Below, one piece after another: positions 33,080 to 40,456 of a DNA stretch of 50,104 nucleotides (the stretch's first letter is position 1; the number at the start of each line of letters is the position of its first letter). The notes under the pieces are model-generated. The model worked only from the letters and a program-made list of their open reading frames with translations, was not told the origin of the DNA and did not search any database. Location of the stretch: the IMG/VR virus record IMGVR_UViG_3300042293_000657, positions 1-50,104 of that record; one strand, given 5' to 3'. Position numbers and translations under genes: made by a program. Origin of the DNA: a virus.

Positions 33080-34081
33080 TTATGACTTTTCGCCGTAAGC
33101 TACTGCGTCTGTTTCTTCGATCTGCACACCAAAACGAACGAACACTGTATATTCTACTGTGTCTTTCTTTGGCTTGAACTCGCGGTGGACTGTAACATCT
33201 CTCTGGAATCCCCAAATTCTGTTTTCTGGGAATGTTAGTGAGACATAATCATCTGGCATGTAAGGAACTTCCATGATGGGTAGTCCAAGAACGCGGTACT
33301 GTAGTGGAGCACCGACAATCTGTGGAACGCTACCGTCAACAATTCTTTCTACAATTCTTTCGGAATTGAAGTTGCCTGTTTGGGCAAGACTGTTAAGTAG
33401 GCTTGAGATTGTTGGTGAACCTGCATAGAACTTCATTGCAGATCTTGAACCACGGTACTTGCGTGGCATGGCTAGGACAATATCTTGTAGATCCTGTACG
33501 GTCCATGCTGAACCGCTGGAAGTGACAGATGCTGCCTGGTTTCCTGCGGCTTCTTTTGCATAGAAGCCCTGCATAATCTTCAAGAAGTTGTTTGTTCCTG
33601 AACCTGTACCGTTAATTGCAAGATCTTCAAGATCGTTTGCAAATGCGCGAGTCATAGAGCGAACTAGGTGATCTTCAAGCTGGGCACCCTCGATATTATC
33701 TTCGAGTGCTTCAGTTGCAACTTCCCAGTCTAGTCTAATCTTCTTTGTTACGATCTCTACTTTAGTGAATGCTACGTCTGCGTTTGTGTATGTACCATCA
33801 GCCTGATTTGCTGCACGGATTACACGCTCGCCTACATTTAGCTTCTCTAGTTCTGCAGTGTTAGAACGCATAGTTACTCTACGACCATCTAGAGCTAAAA
33901 CTTGCTGCTCCCAGATGTATTCGATGAACTGGCGGGACTGCTCAGGATTGAGAATACCACCATCATCAGTTGTGCTACCAACGACACCCAAATCACCTGC
34001 TGCGGGATTTGTAATTGCGCCAATACCACCAGAGACTACTACGCCTGCGTCTGCTGATTTTTCTAAAATTTCTTCTGACAT
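33080..34081 (-). CDS. major capsid protein (HK97 fold)
   Basis: 333 residues from an ATG at 34081, nine bases after AGGAGGTG, the strongest ribosome site in the window. The frame is open further upstream to 34147, but that would run through the ribosome site. Features of HK97-type capsids: an N-arm (EQSRQFIEYIWEQQVLALDG), an extended-loop region (KVEIVTKKIRLDWEVATEAL), the P-domain helix (LEDHLVRSMTRAFANDLED), and an A-domain end with IMEVPYMPDDYVSLTFPENR. The ordinary prohead protease encoded upstream should trim it. The gene is followed by a hairpin, and its codon use is richer in G/C-ending codons than nearby genes, both consistent with it being the most abundant product. No separate decoration gene is identified with certainty. 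Confidence 0.88.
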   Translation of the reverse strand: MSEEILEKSADAGVVVSGGIGAITNPAAGDLGVVGSTTDDGGILNPEQSRQFIEYIWEQQVLALDGRRVTMRSNTAELEKLNVGERVIRAANQADGTYTNADVAFTKVEIVTKKIRLDWEVATEALEDNIEGAQLEDHLVRSMTRAFANDLEDLAINGTGSGTNNFLKIMQGFYAKEAAGNQAASVTSSGSAWTVQDLQDIVLAMPRKYRGSRSAMKFYAGSPTISSLLNSLAQTGNFNSERIVERIVDGSVPQIVGAPLQYRVLGLPIMEVPYMPDDYVSLTFPENRIWGFQRDVTVHREFKPKKDTVEYTVFVRFGVQIEETDAVAYGEKS

Positions 34082-34104
34082 TTTACTTTTCACCTCCTGT
34101 TTTA

Positions 34105-35472
34105 TTACCGATATAAGTCGGCGGAATTGAGGAAACGACCGCCCCACATCGATTTACTTATTTTTTCTCCCTGTACGATCCCGCCAAGATCGCCAGACTT
34201 GCGAACAGCCGTGTCTTCCTCTATCGCGGATACACGCTGTCCAAACTCTTCAACATTGCCTTTAACAACCTTTACCTCTTGTGAAACGTTATTAACTGAG
34301 CCAGTAAGTTCCCCTACCTTATCTGCAATGCTTTTTACTGCTGCTGCTAGATCTGCTACTGCAACAACTACTGAATCCTTGATTTCATCTACAGATTTCG
34401 CCAAGTCTTCATCGCTGTCTGCAGGAGTTGTGGATGTCTCTACAGCTTCTTCTACAGCTTCCTCGTCAGCAGACTTTTCAACAATCTCTTCGACTGCCTC
34501 TTCTACTGCTGCTTCTTCAATAACTTCTTCAATTGCCTCTTCAACTGCTTCTTCAATCTCTTCGACTTCTTCGGCGAGTTCTTCTGCAACTTCTTCAGCT
34601 ACTTCTTCAGACTTTGTTACTAAGTCTTCTGCTGGATCTGTACTCTTATTTCTATTTAGAATTCCCACATTAATCCCCTCCTTTTCATTGTTGTCAGCAA
34701 TTGACTTGGCTACTTCGTCAACCGCCATTGTTATATCAGATTGTTCATCTGAAACTTTTACAGTATAGCTCTTTATAAGATTTCCGATTGTTTCTGCTTT
34801 AGAAGTATCGCTGCTTTCTACAAAACCAATATTTGTCATGTGTCTATCGCAGCTTGGGCAAGAATATTGTGACTTCTCGCTAATAATAACCATTTCGCTT
34901 GAGTTGCACCAGTAAACATTCTCTAGGTAGTTTTTCTCAAGGATGTCTGCTCCGTTAAACTTTTGTACAGAAACAACGTTTGAGTCAGGGTTCGCTGGAT
35001 TATCAACAAGTGAAAGCTCAAAAAGATCATAATCTTTAATCATTCTAATTGGATTATCCATTCCTTTAGTATAAATATCTTCTGTATCATTAATTTTTCC
35101 GCCAATAGAAAATCCTGTAAGAATTCTTTCTGTTACCTTGTGCCAGGTATCTTGAGCACCTTTGGATACATATACATCAACAAAGATGCCATTATGAATT
35201 TCTCCGCTTTCTTTGTCAAAGTATTTATCTCTTTTAAAAGAAACTACTTTTCCTACTGCTAGGGGTGTGTGTTGCTCTCTTACATTACCCCTAAAACTGT
35301 CAAAAGCTTTTTCTGAGGCTTCAATAGAAACAATGTCTCCCTGCTTGTCAACAACATCTGTTGTCGCCCAACCAGAAACAATTCTTTTTTCTGCGTCTAT
35401 CTTTTGGATAGGCATAAGAATTGAAATGTTTTCGCCGCTTGTATTCCAAAAGGCTTTTTCTAATGAATTCAT
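34105..35472 (-). CDS. prohead protease fused to acidic scaffold
   Basis: 455 residues. The N-terminal 180 form an XkdF/U35-like serine protease: GWATTDVVDKQGD, His68 in EQHTPLAVG and Ser122 in GFSIGGKI, then DLFELSLVDNPANPDS. Cysteines at CPSC near 208 and a nearby Cys suggest a small metal site. Residues about 285-345 are almost only Glu, Val, Ala and Ile (EEVAEEVAEELAEEVEEIEE and so on), then a helical coil (DLAAAVKSIADKVGELTGSV), giving the internal scaffold that is cut away on maturation. The C-terminus ends in WGGRFLNSADLYR, suitable for binding the capsid protein. The gene overlaps nothing; the capsid start is 24 bases downstream. Its promoter area contains a TGATAAAAT and a TACAAT box. 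Confidence 0.78.
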   Translation of the reverse strand: MNSLEKAFWNTSGENISILMPIQKIDAEKRIVSGWATTDVVDKQGDIVSIEASEKAFDSFRGNVREQHTPLAVGKVVSFKRDKYFDKESGEIHNGIFVDVYVSKGAQDTWHKVTERILTGFSIGGKINDTEDIYTKGMDNPIRMIKDYDLFELSLVDNPANPDSNVVSVQKFNGADILEKNYLENVYWCNSSEMVIISEKSQYSCPSCDRHMTNIGFVESSDTSKAETIGNLIKSYTVKVSDEQSDITMAVDEVAKSIADNNEKEGINVGILNRNKSTDPAEDLVTKSEEVAEEVAEELAEEVEEIEEAVEEAIEEVIEEAAVEEAVEEIVEKSADEEAVEEAVETSTTPADSDEDLAKSVDEIKDSVVVAVADLAAAVKSIADKVGELTGSVNNVSQEVKVVKGNVEEFGQRVSAIEEDTAVRKSGDLGGIVQGEKISKSMWGGRFLNSADLYR

Positions 35473-35481
35473 CTTGTCACC

Positions 35482-35512
35482 ATTGTATCGTTATAATTTA
35501 GTAATTTTATCA
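35482..35512 (-). promoter_or_regulatory. candidate -10 boxes before the protease gene
   Basis: On the minus strand TGATAAAAT (35512-35504) resembles the repeated TGATATAAT motif with one change. A second box, TACAAT (35487-35482), ends nine bases before the ATG at 35472. Only a weak ribosome site (GGTGA) is present. One of these probably drives a head-gene transcript; which one cannot be told from sequence. Confidence 0.4.
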
Positions 35513-35523
35513 CATTTTATATA

Positions 35524-37071
35524 TTATTGCGTTGTACGACCTTCTCCACCAGCATTTCTTCCTGTTGGAGAATTTGGACCATCTGTTGCATTATTTTGTC
35601 TTTCTGTGTCGCGTGATCTTTGGGTAGTATTCTCTGCTCTTTGCTGAGCAGTTAATTGAAGTGGATCTTGTCCACCCTGTCTCATTGGCAATCCAAGCCT
35701 CATTCTAACTTCATTTGGAACAACAACCTGGGCCTTAAGATATCTTTCATCAATCTGACTCTGTGTATTTTCATCTGTAAGAGTAAGTTCGTTTAGTTTA
35801 AGATCAAACATATCTGTTTTTTCTTTTACAATTTTATTAAGAACCTTCTCCAACATTCTTTGGGCTGGCCTTGATACCTGTTCTTTAAATGTTCTATCAT
35901 TTGCTAGTGCCGCCGCAATAGACATTCCTTGTCCACCACCAACTTTTGAAATAGGAACCTGATGAGACATTAAGATATCATTTGTATTTGATACATGATA
36001 CTTTTGGAAAGATCCGTCCTGAATACCATTTTCAATTGGCTCCATTTTAAACTCAACTTTATTATCAGGTGAGTCTGCAGGAAGTGGTAGGAAAAGAGTT
36101 CTATGATTCTGTCCACGCAATCCAGACTGCATGAACCTAAATAGTTTTTCCTCTGACTCTGCACTAAGTCTTGCTCCCTTGAGGGTAACAATATAACGAG
36201 GAACTGCTTTATTCTCAAAGTAATCAATGTTATATCTGCTAGCTAATTGATCTCCAACAATAGCCATTGATGATGATAAAGCGTCTGGGATACCATAGTA
36301 GCTATTTCTAGGTGTGTACTTCTTAAAATGAATAAGCTCGTTTGGTCTTGGATCATTGGTAATATTGTTTGGAGTTTTTTTGTCTTGAAAGTTTTTAAAG
36401 AATACTGTTTTTTGATTAACTATTTGAACGTATCCATCTCTTAATCTACGAACACGGATTGTTGTCGCAGGAATATGTCCAAGGTAACCAATTTCTCCAG
36501 TTACAGTTCTACCAACTTCCATGTAACCATTCCCTGTTGCTTCATAGTCTGTCCAAACTTTTTCTAAAACATGGGTAAAGGTATCTTCATCATTGCGAGA
36601 TTCAAGCCAGTCCATTAAATCTTTTTTAGCACGCTCAATTTTTCTATGCGCTCTTCGCAACTGATCATCTGTGTCTGCATCTTCAAGTCTATCCATTACA
36701 GCTTCTGTAATGTCAAAGCCGTATCCAAGTCCTACAATATTTGCTACCTTGGCATTGATTGATGAGTGGTTTGCAAAAGAGCTATCAAAAAATGTAGCTA
36801 ACTCGTCAAGGTTATAGGGTGGAATAACAACATCAAAAAGTCCATACGCTGTTGTAATATCTTGTAAAGGAAGTAACTGCTTTGATTTTGTATCTTGTTC
36901 GCCTGTCCAAACTTTGGTCATTCTTGATACACGGCGTTTAAAGTTTGCATCTAAACCATCATACTTTTTTACTTGATCAACTTCTGCATTGAATTCGTCA
37001 TAAGACTCTTTCTTCGTAGAACTCTTATCTAGATTGTCAATCTTTGCACGGTACTCTATTTCATTATCCAT
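35524..37071 (-). CDS. portal protein
   Basis: 515 residues from an ATG at 37071, seven bases after AGAGGT; earlier in-frame ATGs at 37077 and 37116 place that site badly. Recognisable portal features: DLMDWLE ... EDTFTHVLEKVWTDYEATGN (wing/clip), MEVGRTVTGEIGYLGHIPAT and ELIHFKKYTPRNSYYGIPDA, the typical 'H...P....YG.P....A' phrase of the PBSX/SPP1-type portal family. Later come SHQVPISKVGGGQGMSIA and a C-terminal Gln/Asn/Gly-rich tail that is probably disordered. A dodecameric ring at the capsid vertex is expected for packaging and tail attachment. The start overlaps the preceding stop by eight bases. No terminase gene precedes it. Confidence 0.87.
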   Translation of the reverse strand: MDNEIEYRAKIDNLDKSSTKKESYDEFNAEVDQVKKYDGLDANFKRRVSRMTKVWTGEQDTKSKQLLPLQDITTAYGLFDVVIPPYNLDELATFFDSSFANHSSINAKVANIVGLGYGFDITEAVMDRLEDADTDDQLRRAHRKIERAKKDLMDWLESRNDEDTFTHVLEKVWTDYEATGNGYMEVGRTVTGEIGYLGHIPATTIRVRRLRDGYVQIVNQKTVFFKNFQDKKTPNNITNDPRPNELIHFKKYTPRNSYYGIPDALSSSMAIVGDQLASRYNIDYFENKAVPRYIVTLKGARLSAESEEKLFRFMQSGLRGQNHRTLFLPLPADSPDNKVEFKMEPIENGIQDGSFQKYHVSNTNDILMSHQVPISKVGGGQGMSIAAALANDRTFKEQVSRPAQRMLEKVLNKIVKEKTDMFDLKLNELTLTDENTQSQIDERYLKAQVVVPNEVRMRLGLPMRQGGQDPLQLTAQQRAENTTQRSRDTERQNNATDGPNSPTGRNAGGEGRTTQ

Positions 37072-37411
37072 TGCCATACCTCTTAATTCCCTTTGATGCA
37101 TCCATCCAAGCTCCAATATCGGTTTCAGAAGGGATTAGTCCATCCTTCATTCTATCGAGCTGTTCTGAATGCTCTTCATCTGTAAGTCTTCTTTGTCCTG
37201 CGCGAAAGACGGCTTCTCCTTCTGGAAAACCGTAGTACGCTGCTGCTTTTCTAATTTTAGACATTGCCTCAATATCCCCACGACGAGATGGAATATTCAT
37301 AGTGTTTCCTTCTCCATCTGTCACAATCTTTCCTTCAGGTGTTTGCCAGACGTAGATTCCGTCGTTGCCTTGTTTTTCTATGACAGTTATTTTGGGTTTT
37401 GGCATGTTCAT
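37064..37411 (-). CDS. small protein upstream of portal
   Basis: 115 residues from an ATG at 37411 (37420 and 37405 are alternatives). It contains GIYVWQTPEGKIVTDGEGNT, a WW-like strand pair, and later RKAAAYYGFPEGEAVFRAGQ plus RRLTDEEHSEQLDRMKDGLI, which looks helical and basic/acidic. I associate this type with genes near portal genes in actinobacteriophages. It overlaps the portal start by eight bases. A TACAAT box with a TGG extension ends seven bases before this ATG, so a leaderless transcript is possible. Function unknown; a packaging or head accessory role is inferred from position. Confidence 0.65.
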   Translation of the reverse strand: MNMPKPKITVIEKQGNDGIYVWQTPEGKIVTDGEGNTMNIPSRRGDIEAMSKIRKAAAYYGFPEGEAVFRAGQRRLTDEEHSEQLDRMKDGLIPSETDIGAWMDASKGIKRYGNG

Positions 37412-37418
37412 GACAACC

Positions 37419-37427
37419 ATTGTACCA
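37419..37427 (-). promoter_or_regulatory. extended -10 box TGGTACAAT before the portal operon
   Basis: TGGTACAAT on the minus strand ends seven bases before the ATG at 37411, without a ribosome site between. It lies just after the ribonucleotide reductase gene, giving the head operon its own promoter. Confidence 0.45.
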
Positions 37428-37450
37428 TAATTTGCCTGACTTACTTAATT

Positions 37451-39400
37451 TTAGGCAACTGCTGAGCCGAAATCAACTATCTCGCAAACCCCCGCCGTAC
37501 AACTTAGCTCTTGACTACCAGTAGTTGTATCAACTGTTTCATAAAGACTAAGAACTGACCAATCAATTGTTGTTGGCATCTCACTTAAAGACTTCTCATA
37601 TTCTTCTTTTGTTATTTCTTGATATGGAGCCTGCTTGTATGTATGCTCTGAAGATGGTAAGAATGAAACTCCTCCAACACTATCAAAGTTATCGTATACC
37701 CATGACCCAACTCTTAGCCACTCATCCTCACGAACATTAATTGTTACTGAAGGATTATGTTCTGTCCAGTGCTTACGATATGTTTTCCACATTTCAAGAT
37801 GATCAATTGCAGTAAGATCTTTAGTGAGTACTGAATTTTTTGGAGCCTTAATTGGAAAATAAAAAACGGTAGTATCTTCTGGCTTCATTACATCTGGTTC
37901 ATTTGGAATACCAGCATCTTTAAGAAATGATGTTAGTGGATCTTTATTATCTCCACGAACTGATCGCAAGTAGTATTCTGAGTACCAAGGATGAATGCCA
38001 GAGGATACCCCAGTCAACTGAGAAACTGTTCCAGAAGGCTTAACGCATGTAATAGATAGGGATGGATTGATTCCAAGCTTCTCTGCTTCTTGGCTATTAG
38101 TCAAAACAGATTCTTCTCTTAGTGAATCCAAGATTCCTGGAAGATCTTTGTTATTTGTTGACGTAATTTTATTTCCATATATTCCTGTCAAAGATACTCC
38201 AAGAAGCCTTTCTTCTTCGCAGTTATCCTTCCATGTCTTTCTAATGTATTTAAAGTTTGTCAATGTTGATTGCCATGTTCCAAGGATTGTTGCTAAACGA
38301 ACTTTTTCAGCTAAATCCTCTACCTTGTCATCTGCTTCAATAACTACCTCAGTTAAATTGCAAAACTCATTTGGACGCAGAAGAATTTCTCCACATGGAT
38401 TTGTACCCATTACCTTTGATGAGTCACGGCGACCAAACTTGTCAACGTGCTTGCGAACACTCTCTATGTTATAGATTCCACGTTCACCAGATTTTGACTC
38501 GTATAGGTTTCTCCACTCTCTTAAAAATTGAGCGGTATTTGGTTTAATATTATAAACCGCTGAGTTATTAGCTAATGCACGCTGACCGTTATCTTCCCAC
38601 CACTGTCCTGACTTTGCTTTAGCCATTTCAAAATCATCAAGATTAGAAAGAGAGATTAGTGCAGAACGTCGTACTCCTCCAACAACTACAACCTCTCCAA
38701 TCTTACACATTAGGTCATGCGCCTCAATTGATTTAATTCTTCTTCCAGCAGAGTTGCGGAAAATATCAATAGTAAATCTAAATAGAGAATCAAGTGGATC
38801 TGGGCCAGATGCTCTTCCACCAAAAGTCTTTAGGCGTGCTCCTGCTGGCCTAACTTTAGTTAGATCCCACTTTGGAATTTGTCCTTGATAAAGAAGTGCA
38901 ATAAGTTCTTTGTATGATTTTGCCCATCCTAATTTTGAATCATCTACTACAATAACTGTGTCTGTCTTGTAGAGTTCTTCTGCAACAACGGGAAGTAGGC
39001 TCATGTATTTTTGTTCAACAGAGAATCCAACTCCAGTACCGTTCATTAAAATATACATTGCTTCATCAAAGGCTCTAGGACTATCCACTGCAATAAATGA
39101 GCAGTTGTAAGCTGCAATATGGTCTCTGTCAAGAGCTGGTCCTGCGGTCATCAAAGCACGCATAGAAGGCATGATCTTATGATTAATAACTGCATTACGA
39201 ATCTCTTCAAAAGTCTTGTCGTTTTCGCTGTAACCATGGTTTGTTACCAAATGGTTTTTCATGAAAGACATGTAACGATCTACTGTCTCTACCCAAGTCT
39301 CTCTTCTGTTCTCTGATTCAATCCAGCGAGCGTATCTGCTGATGTGGATAAAGTTTCTGTAAAAGTCTTTGATAGACCCGTGATCGTTAATAAGTGACAA
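37451..39400 (-). CDS. nrdJ: adenosylcobalamin-dependent (class II) ribonucleoside-triphosphate reductase
   Basis: 649 residues from a TTG start at 39400, directly after an in-frame stop, with AGAGGAAG 11 bases upstream. Active-site cysteines are Cys100 (YNCSF), Cys336 (NPCGEI, with Glu338) and Cys347, 11 residues later. These correspond to the three cysteines of Lactobacillus leichmannii RTPR, whose last two share that spacing. A C-terminal CTAGVC (CX4C) pair would re-reduce the site. GTGVGFSVEQ and LANNSAVY are further family phrases. The enzyme makes dNTPs from NTPs using coenzyme B12, supplying the replication block. It is about 90 residues shorter than RTPR. No small subunit is needed or present. 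It is read from a divergent promoter region shared with the rightward pair. Confidence 0.9.
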   Translation of the reverse strand: MSLINDHGSIKDFYRNFIHISRYARWIESENRRETWVETVDRYMSFMKNHLVTNHGYSENDKTFEEIRNAVINHKIMPSMRALMTAGPALDRDHIAAYNCSFIAVDSPRAFDEAMYILMNGTGVGFSVEQKYMSLLPVVAEELYKTDTVIVVDDSKLGWAKSYKELIALLYQGQIPKWDLTKVRPAGARLKTFGGRASGPDPLDSLFRFTIDIFRNSAGRRIKSIEAHDLMCKIGEVVVVGGVRRSALISLSNLDDFEMAKAKSGQWWEDNGQRALANNSAVYNIKPNTAQFLREWRNLYESKSGERGIYNIESVRKHVDKFGRRDSSKVMGTNPCGEILLRPNEFCNLTEVVIEADDKVEDLAEKVRLATILGTWQSTLTNFKYIRKTWKDNCEEERLLGVSLTGIYGNKITSTNNKDLPGILDSLREESVLTNSQEAEKLGINPSLSITCVKPSGTVSQLTGVSSGIHPWYSEYYLRSVRGDNKDPLTSFLKDAGIPNEPDVMKPEDTTVFYFPIKAPKNSVLTKDLTAIDHLEMWKTYRKHWTEHNPSVTINVREDEWLRVGSWVYDNFDSVGGVSFLPSSEHTYKQAPYQEITKEEYEKSLSEMPTTIDWSVLSLYETVDTTTGSQELSCTAGVCEIVDFGSAVA

Positions 39401-39416
39401 TTAAAAACACTTCCTC

Positions 39417-39425
39417 TGTTAGAAT
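39417..39425 (+). promoter_or_regulatory. extended -10 box for the rightward small gene, overlapping the reductase promoter
   Basis: TGTTAGAAT on the plus strand (TG at 39417, TAGAAT at 39420-39425) lies 44 bases before the ATG at 39470. It shares two bases with the -10 box of the leftward reductase promoter (39429-39424), so the two promoters cannot be occupied at the same time. Confidence 0.42.
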
Positions 39426-39453
39426 TATATGTAAGGTCAATTCTACCAGACAA
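39424..39453 (-). promoter_or_regulatory. promoter for class II ribonucleotide reductase
   Basis: On the minus strand TTGTCT (39453-39448), an 18-base spacer and TATAAT (39429-39424), 23 bases before the TTG start at 39400. The -10 box overlaps the opposite promoter. Confidence 0.6.
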
Positions 39454-39469
39454 AGACAAAGGAGTCAAA

Positions 39470-39685
39470 ATGAAGTTAACAGTCAAAGACATTCACACAT
39501 ATAACAATTTGGTAAGGAGGGGCAAGGCAACGCCTCTTGGAAATGCTAGTCAAATTTTAATTCCAAGGGAACTTGATAATGAAGAAGTTGTGCTGTATGA
39601 TATTGCCAGTGGAGATGTAATTCACCCAGGGACTAATATGATAGAAAATATTAAGTCAGTTATTGACAAAGCACTATCTAGTTGA
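39470..39685 (+). CDS. small rightward protein of unknown function
   Basis: 71 residues on the plus strand with AAAGGAG five bases before its ATG. It looks like a compact alpha/beta protein: a basic start (MKLTVKDIHTYNNLVRRGKA), a central LIPRELDNEEVVLYDIASGD, then an amphipathic helix. The segment around residues 25-45 has a SpoVT/AbrB-like swapped-hairpin feel, but I cannot assert it. Together with the lysin gene it is one of only two genes on this strand, so it could be expressed at a different time from the leftward operons. A regulatory or host-takeover role is possible; nothing in the sequence shows it. Confidence 0.68.
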   Translation: MKLTVKDIHTYNNLVRRGKATPLGNASQILIPRELDNEEVVLYDIASGDVIHPGTNMIENIKSVIDKALSS

Positions 39686-39718
39686 TACCATAACAGGGTG
39701 GAGGGAGGGAATAGATCT

Positions 39719-39746
39719 AATCTATAAACAAAATAGATAGGTTTTT
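39719..39746 (+). terminator. weak hairpin with T-tract after the small rightward gene
   Basis: AATCTAT pairs with ATAGAT(A) across a seven-base loop, followed shortly by five T residues. The stem is AT-rich, so termination would be weak; it lies upstream of the lysin promoter. Confidence 0.35.
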
Positions 39747-39778
39747 CCCCTAAGAATAGAACATAAAGGACCACAAAC

Positions 39779-39808
39779 TTGACAATTCATACCTTTTGAT
39801 GTTATGCT
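39779..39808 (+). promoter_or_regulatory. strong sigma-70-type promoter of the lysin gene
   Basis: A perfect -35 TTGACA at 39779-39784, an 18-base spacer ending in TGT, and TATGCT at 39803-39808, making an extended -10. Transcription would start near 39815. The leader carries AAGGAGG at 39831-39837, eight bases before the ATG at 39845. Confidence 0.72.
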
Positions 39809-39844
39809 AGATAGGTTGTTGCCGCCGCACAAGGAGGAAAACAG

Positions 39845-40375
39845 ATGAAAACAAAACTGCTAGGAGGTGTATTAGTTATGACGATGGTTCTTTCTGGATC
39901 TACAAACTTGGCTAATGCTACCAACGAACAGGTGTATGCTAAGTCTGCACCGAGCACGGCGGAGGCTATTCAGCCTGTCGTAAAAGTTACAAAGGTTGAA
40001 AAGCCAAAGAATAAGATATGTAAGAACTGGTTGGTGAAACATCTTCACAAACATGGATTCCGTGGCGAAAACTTACGCGAAGCGTGGGCAATTGTTATGA
40101 GAGAATCTGGTGGAAATGAAAAGACAATTTCATCAACCAATGATTATGGAATGTTCCAGTTTAACCACTATGCACATAAAGACGCATCGTGGTGGGACTC
40201 AAAGAAATTGCTTACAAGAGATTACAATACTCAAATCGCATATAAGAAATCCAAAGGTGGAAAGACATGGTATATGTGGGATATTGATGGTCATGGTAAA
40301 TGGAAGGCAGAGTGGTCACCTCGCTCTATCTATGAAAGATATGTAAGCTGGTACAACAAGTACCCATGCAAATAA
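39845..40375 (+). CDS. secreted lysozyme/transglycosylase-like protein (probable lysin)
   Basis: 176 residues. It starts with a Sec signal peptide (two lysines, a hydrophobic core VLVMTMVLSG and a probable cut after ANA, residue 25). After a Pro/Lys linker the domain at about 60-176 contains the lysozyme-fold signature: AWAIVMRESGG with a catalytic Glu87, then NDYGMFQFN, as in SLT, goose-type and resuscitation-promoting-factor-like muralytic enzymes. Cys59 and Cys175 could form a disulphide bond enclosing the domain. It should cut the peptidoglycan glycan chain from outside the membrane. Export by Sec removes the need for a large-pore holin, and none was found. It has its own strong promoter and terminator and opposes the flow of the structural operons. 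Confidence 0.8.
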   Translation: MKTKLLGGVLVMTMVLSGSTNLANATNEQVYAKSAPSTAEAIQPVVKVTKVEKPKNKICKNWLVKHLHKHGFRGENLREAWAIVMRESGGNEKTISSTNDYGMFQFNHYAHKDASWWDSKKLLTRDYNTQIAYKKSKGGKTWYMWDIDGHGKWKAEWSPRSIYERYVSWYNKYPCK

Positions 40376-40387
40376 AATAAAATAGTT

Positions 40388-40455
40388 AAACCCCCTATCG
40401 GAAAACAACCAAAGAAAATAATTTGGTGGCAATGACAATTCGGTAGGGGGTTTTT
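40388..40455 (+). terminator. strong intrinsic, probably bidirectional terminator
   Basis: AAACCCCCTATCG (40388-40400) pairs with CGGTAGGGGGTTT (40441-40453) with one G-T pair, followed on the plus strand by TTTTT. An inner hairpin ACCAAA/TTTGGT occupies the loop. Read on the minus strand, the same stem is followed by TTTAACTATTTTATTTT, so it can also stop the glycosyltransferase transcript ending at 40457. Confidence 0.85.
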
Positions 40456-40456
40456 A

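Noticed and set aside
33080-34147. Longer start for the major capsid gene at 34147.
   Set aside because: It would read through the near-perfect AGGAGGTG site that serves the ATG at 34081 and overlap the protease end by 43 bases.
34127-34768. Plus-strand open frame of 213 codons rich in Ser and Thr.
   Set aside because: Antisense of the acidic Glu/Ala tract of the protease-scaffold gene; no ribosome site and no protein-like pattern.
37432-37458. Hairpin TTGCCT/AGGCAA over the ribonucleotide reductase stop.
   Set aside because: Six-base stem with a 15-base loop and no T-tract after it; not a convincing terminator.
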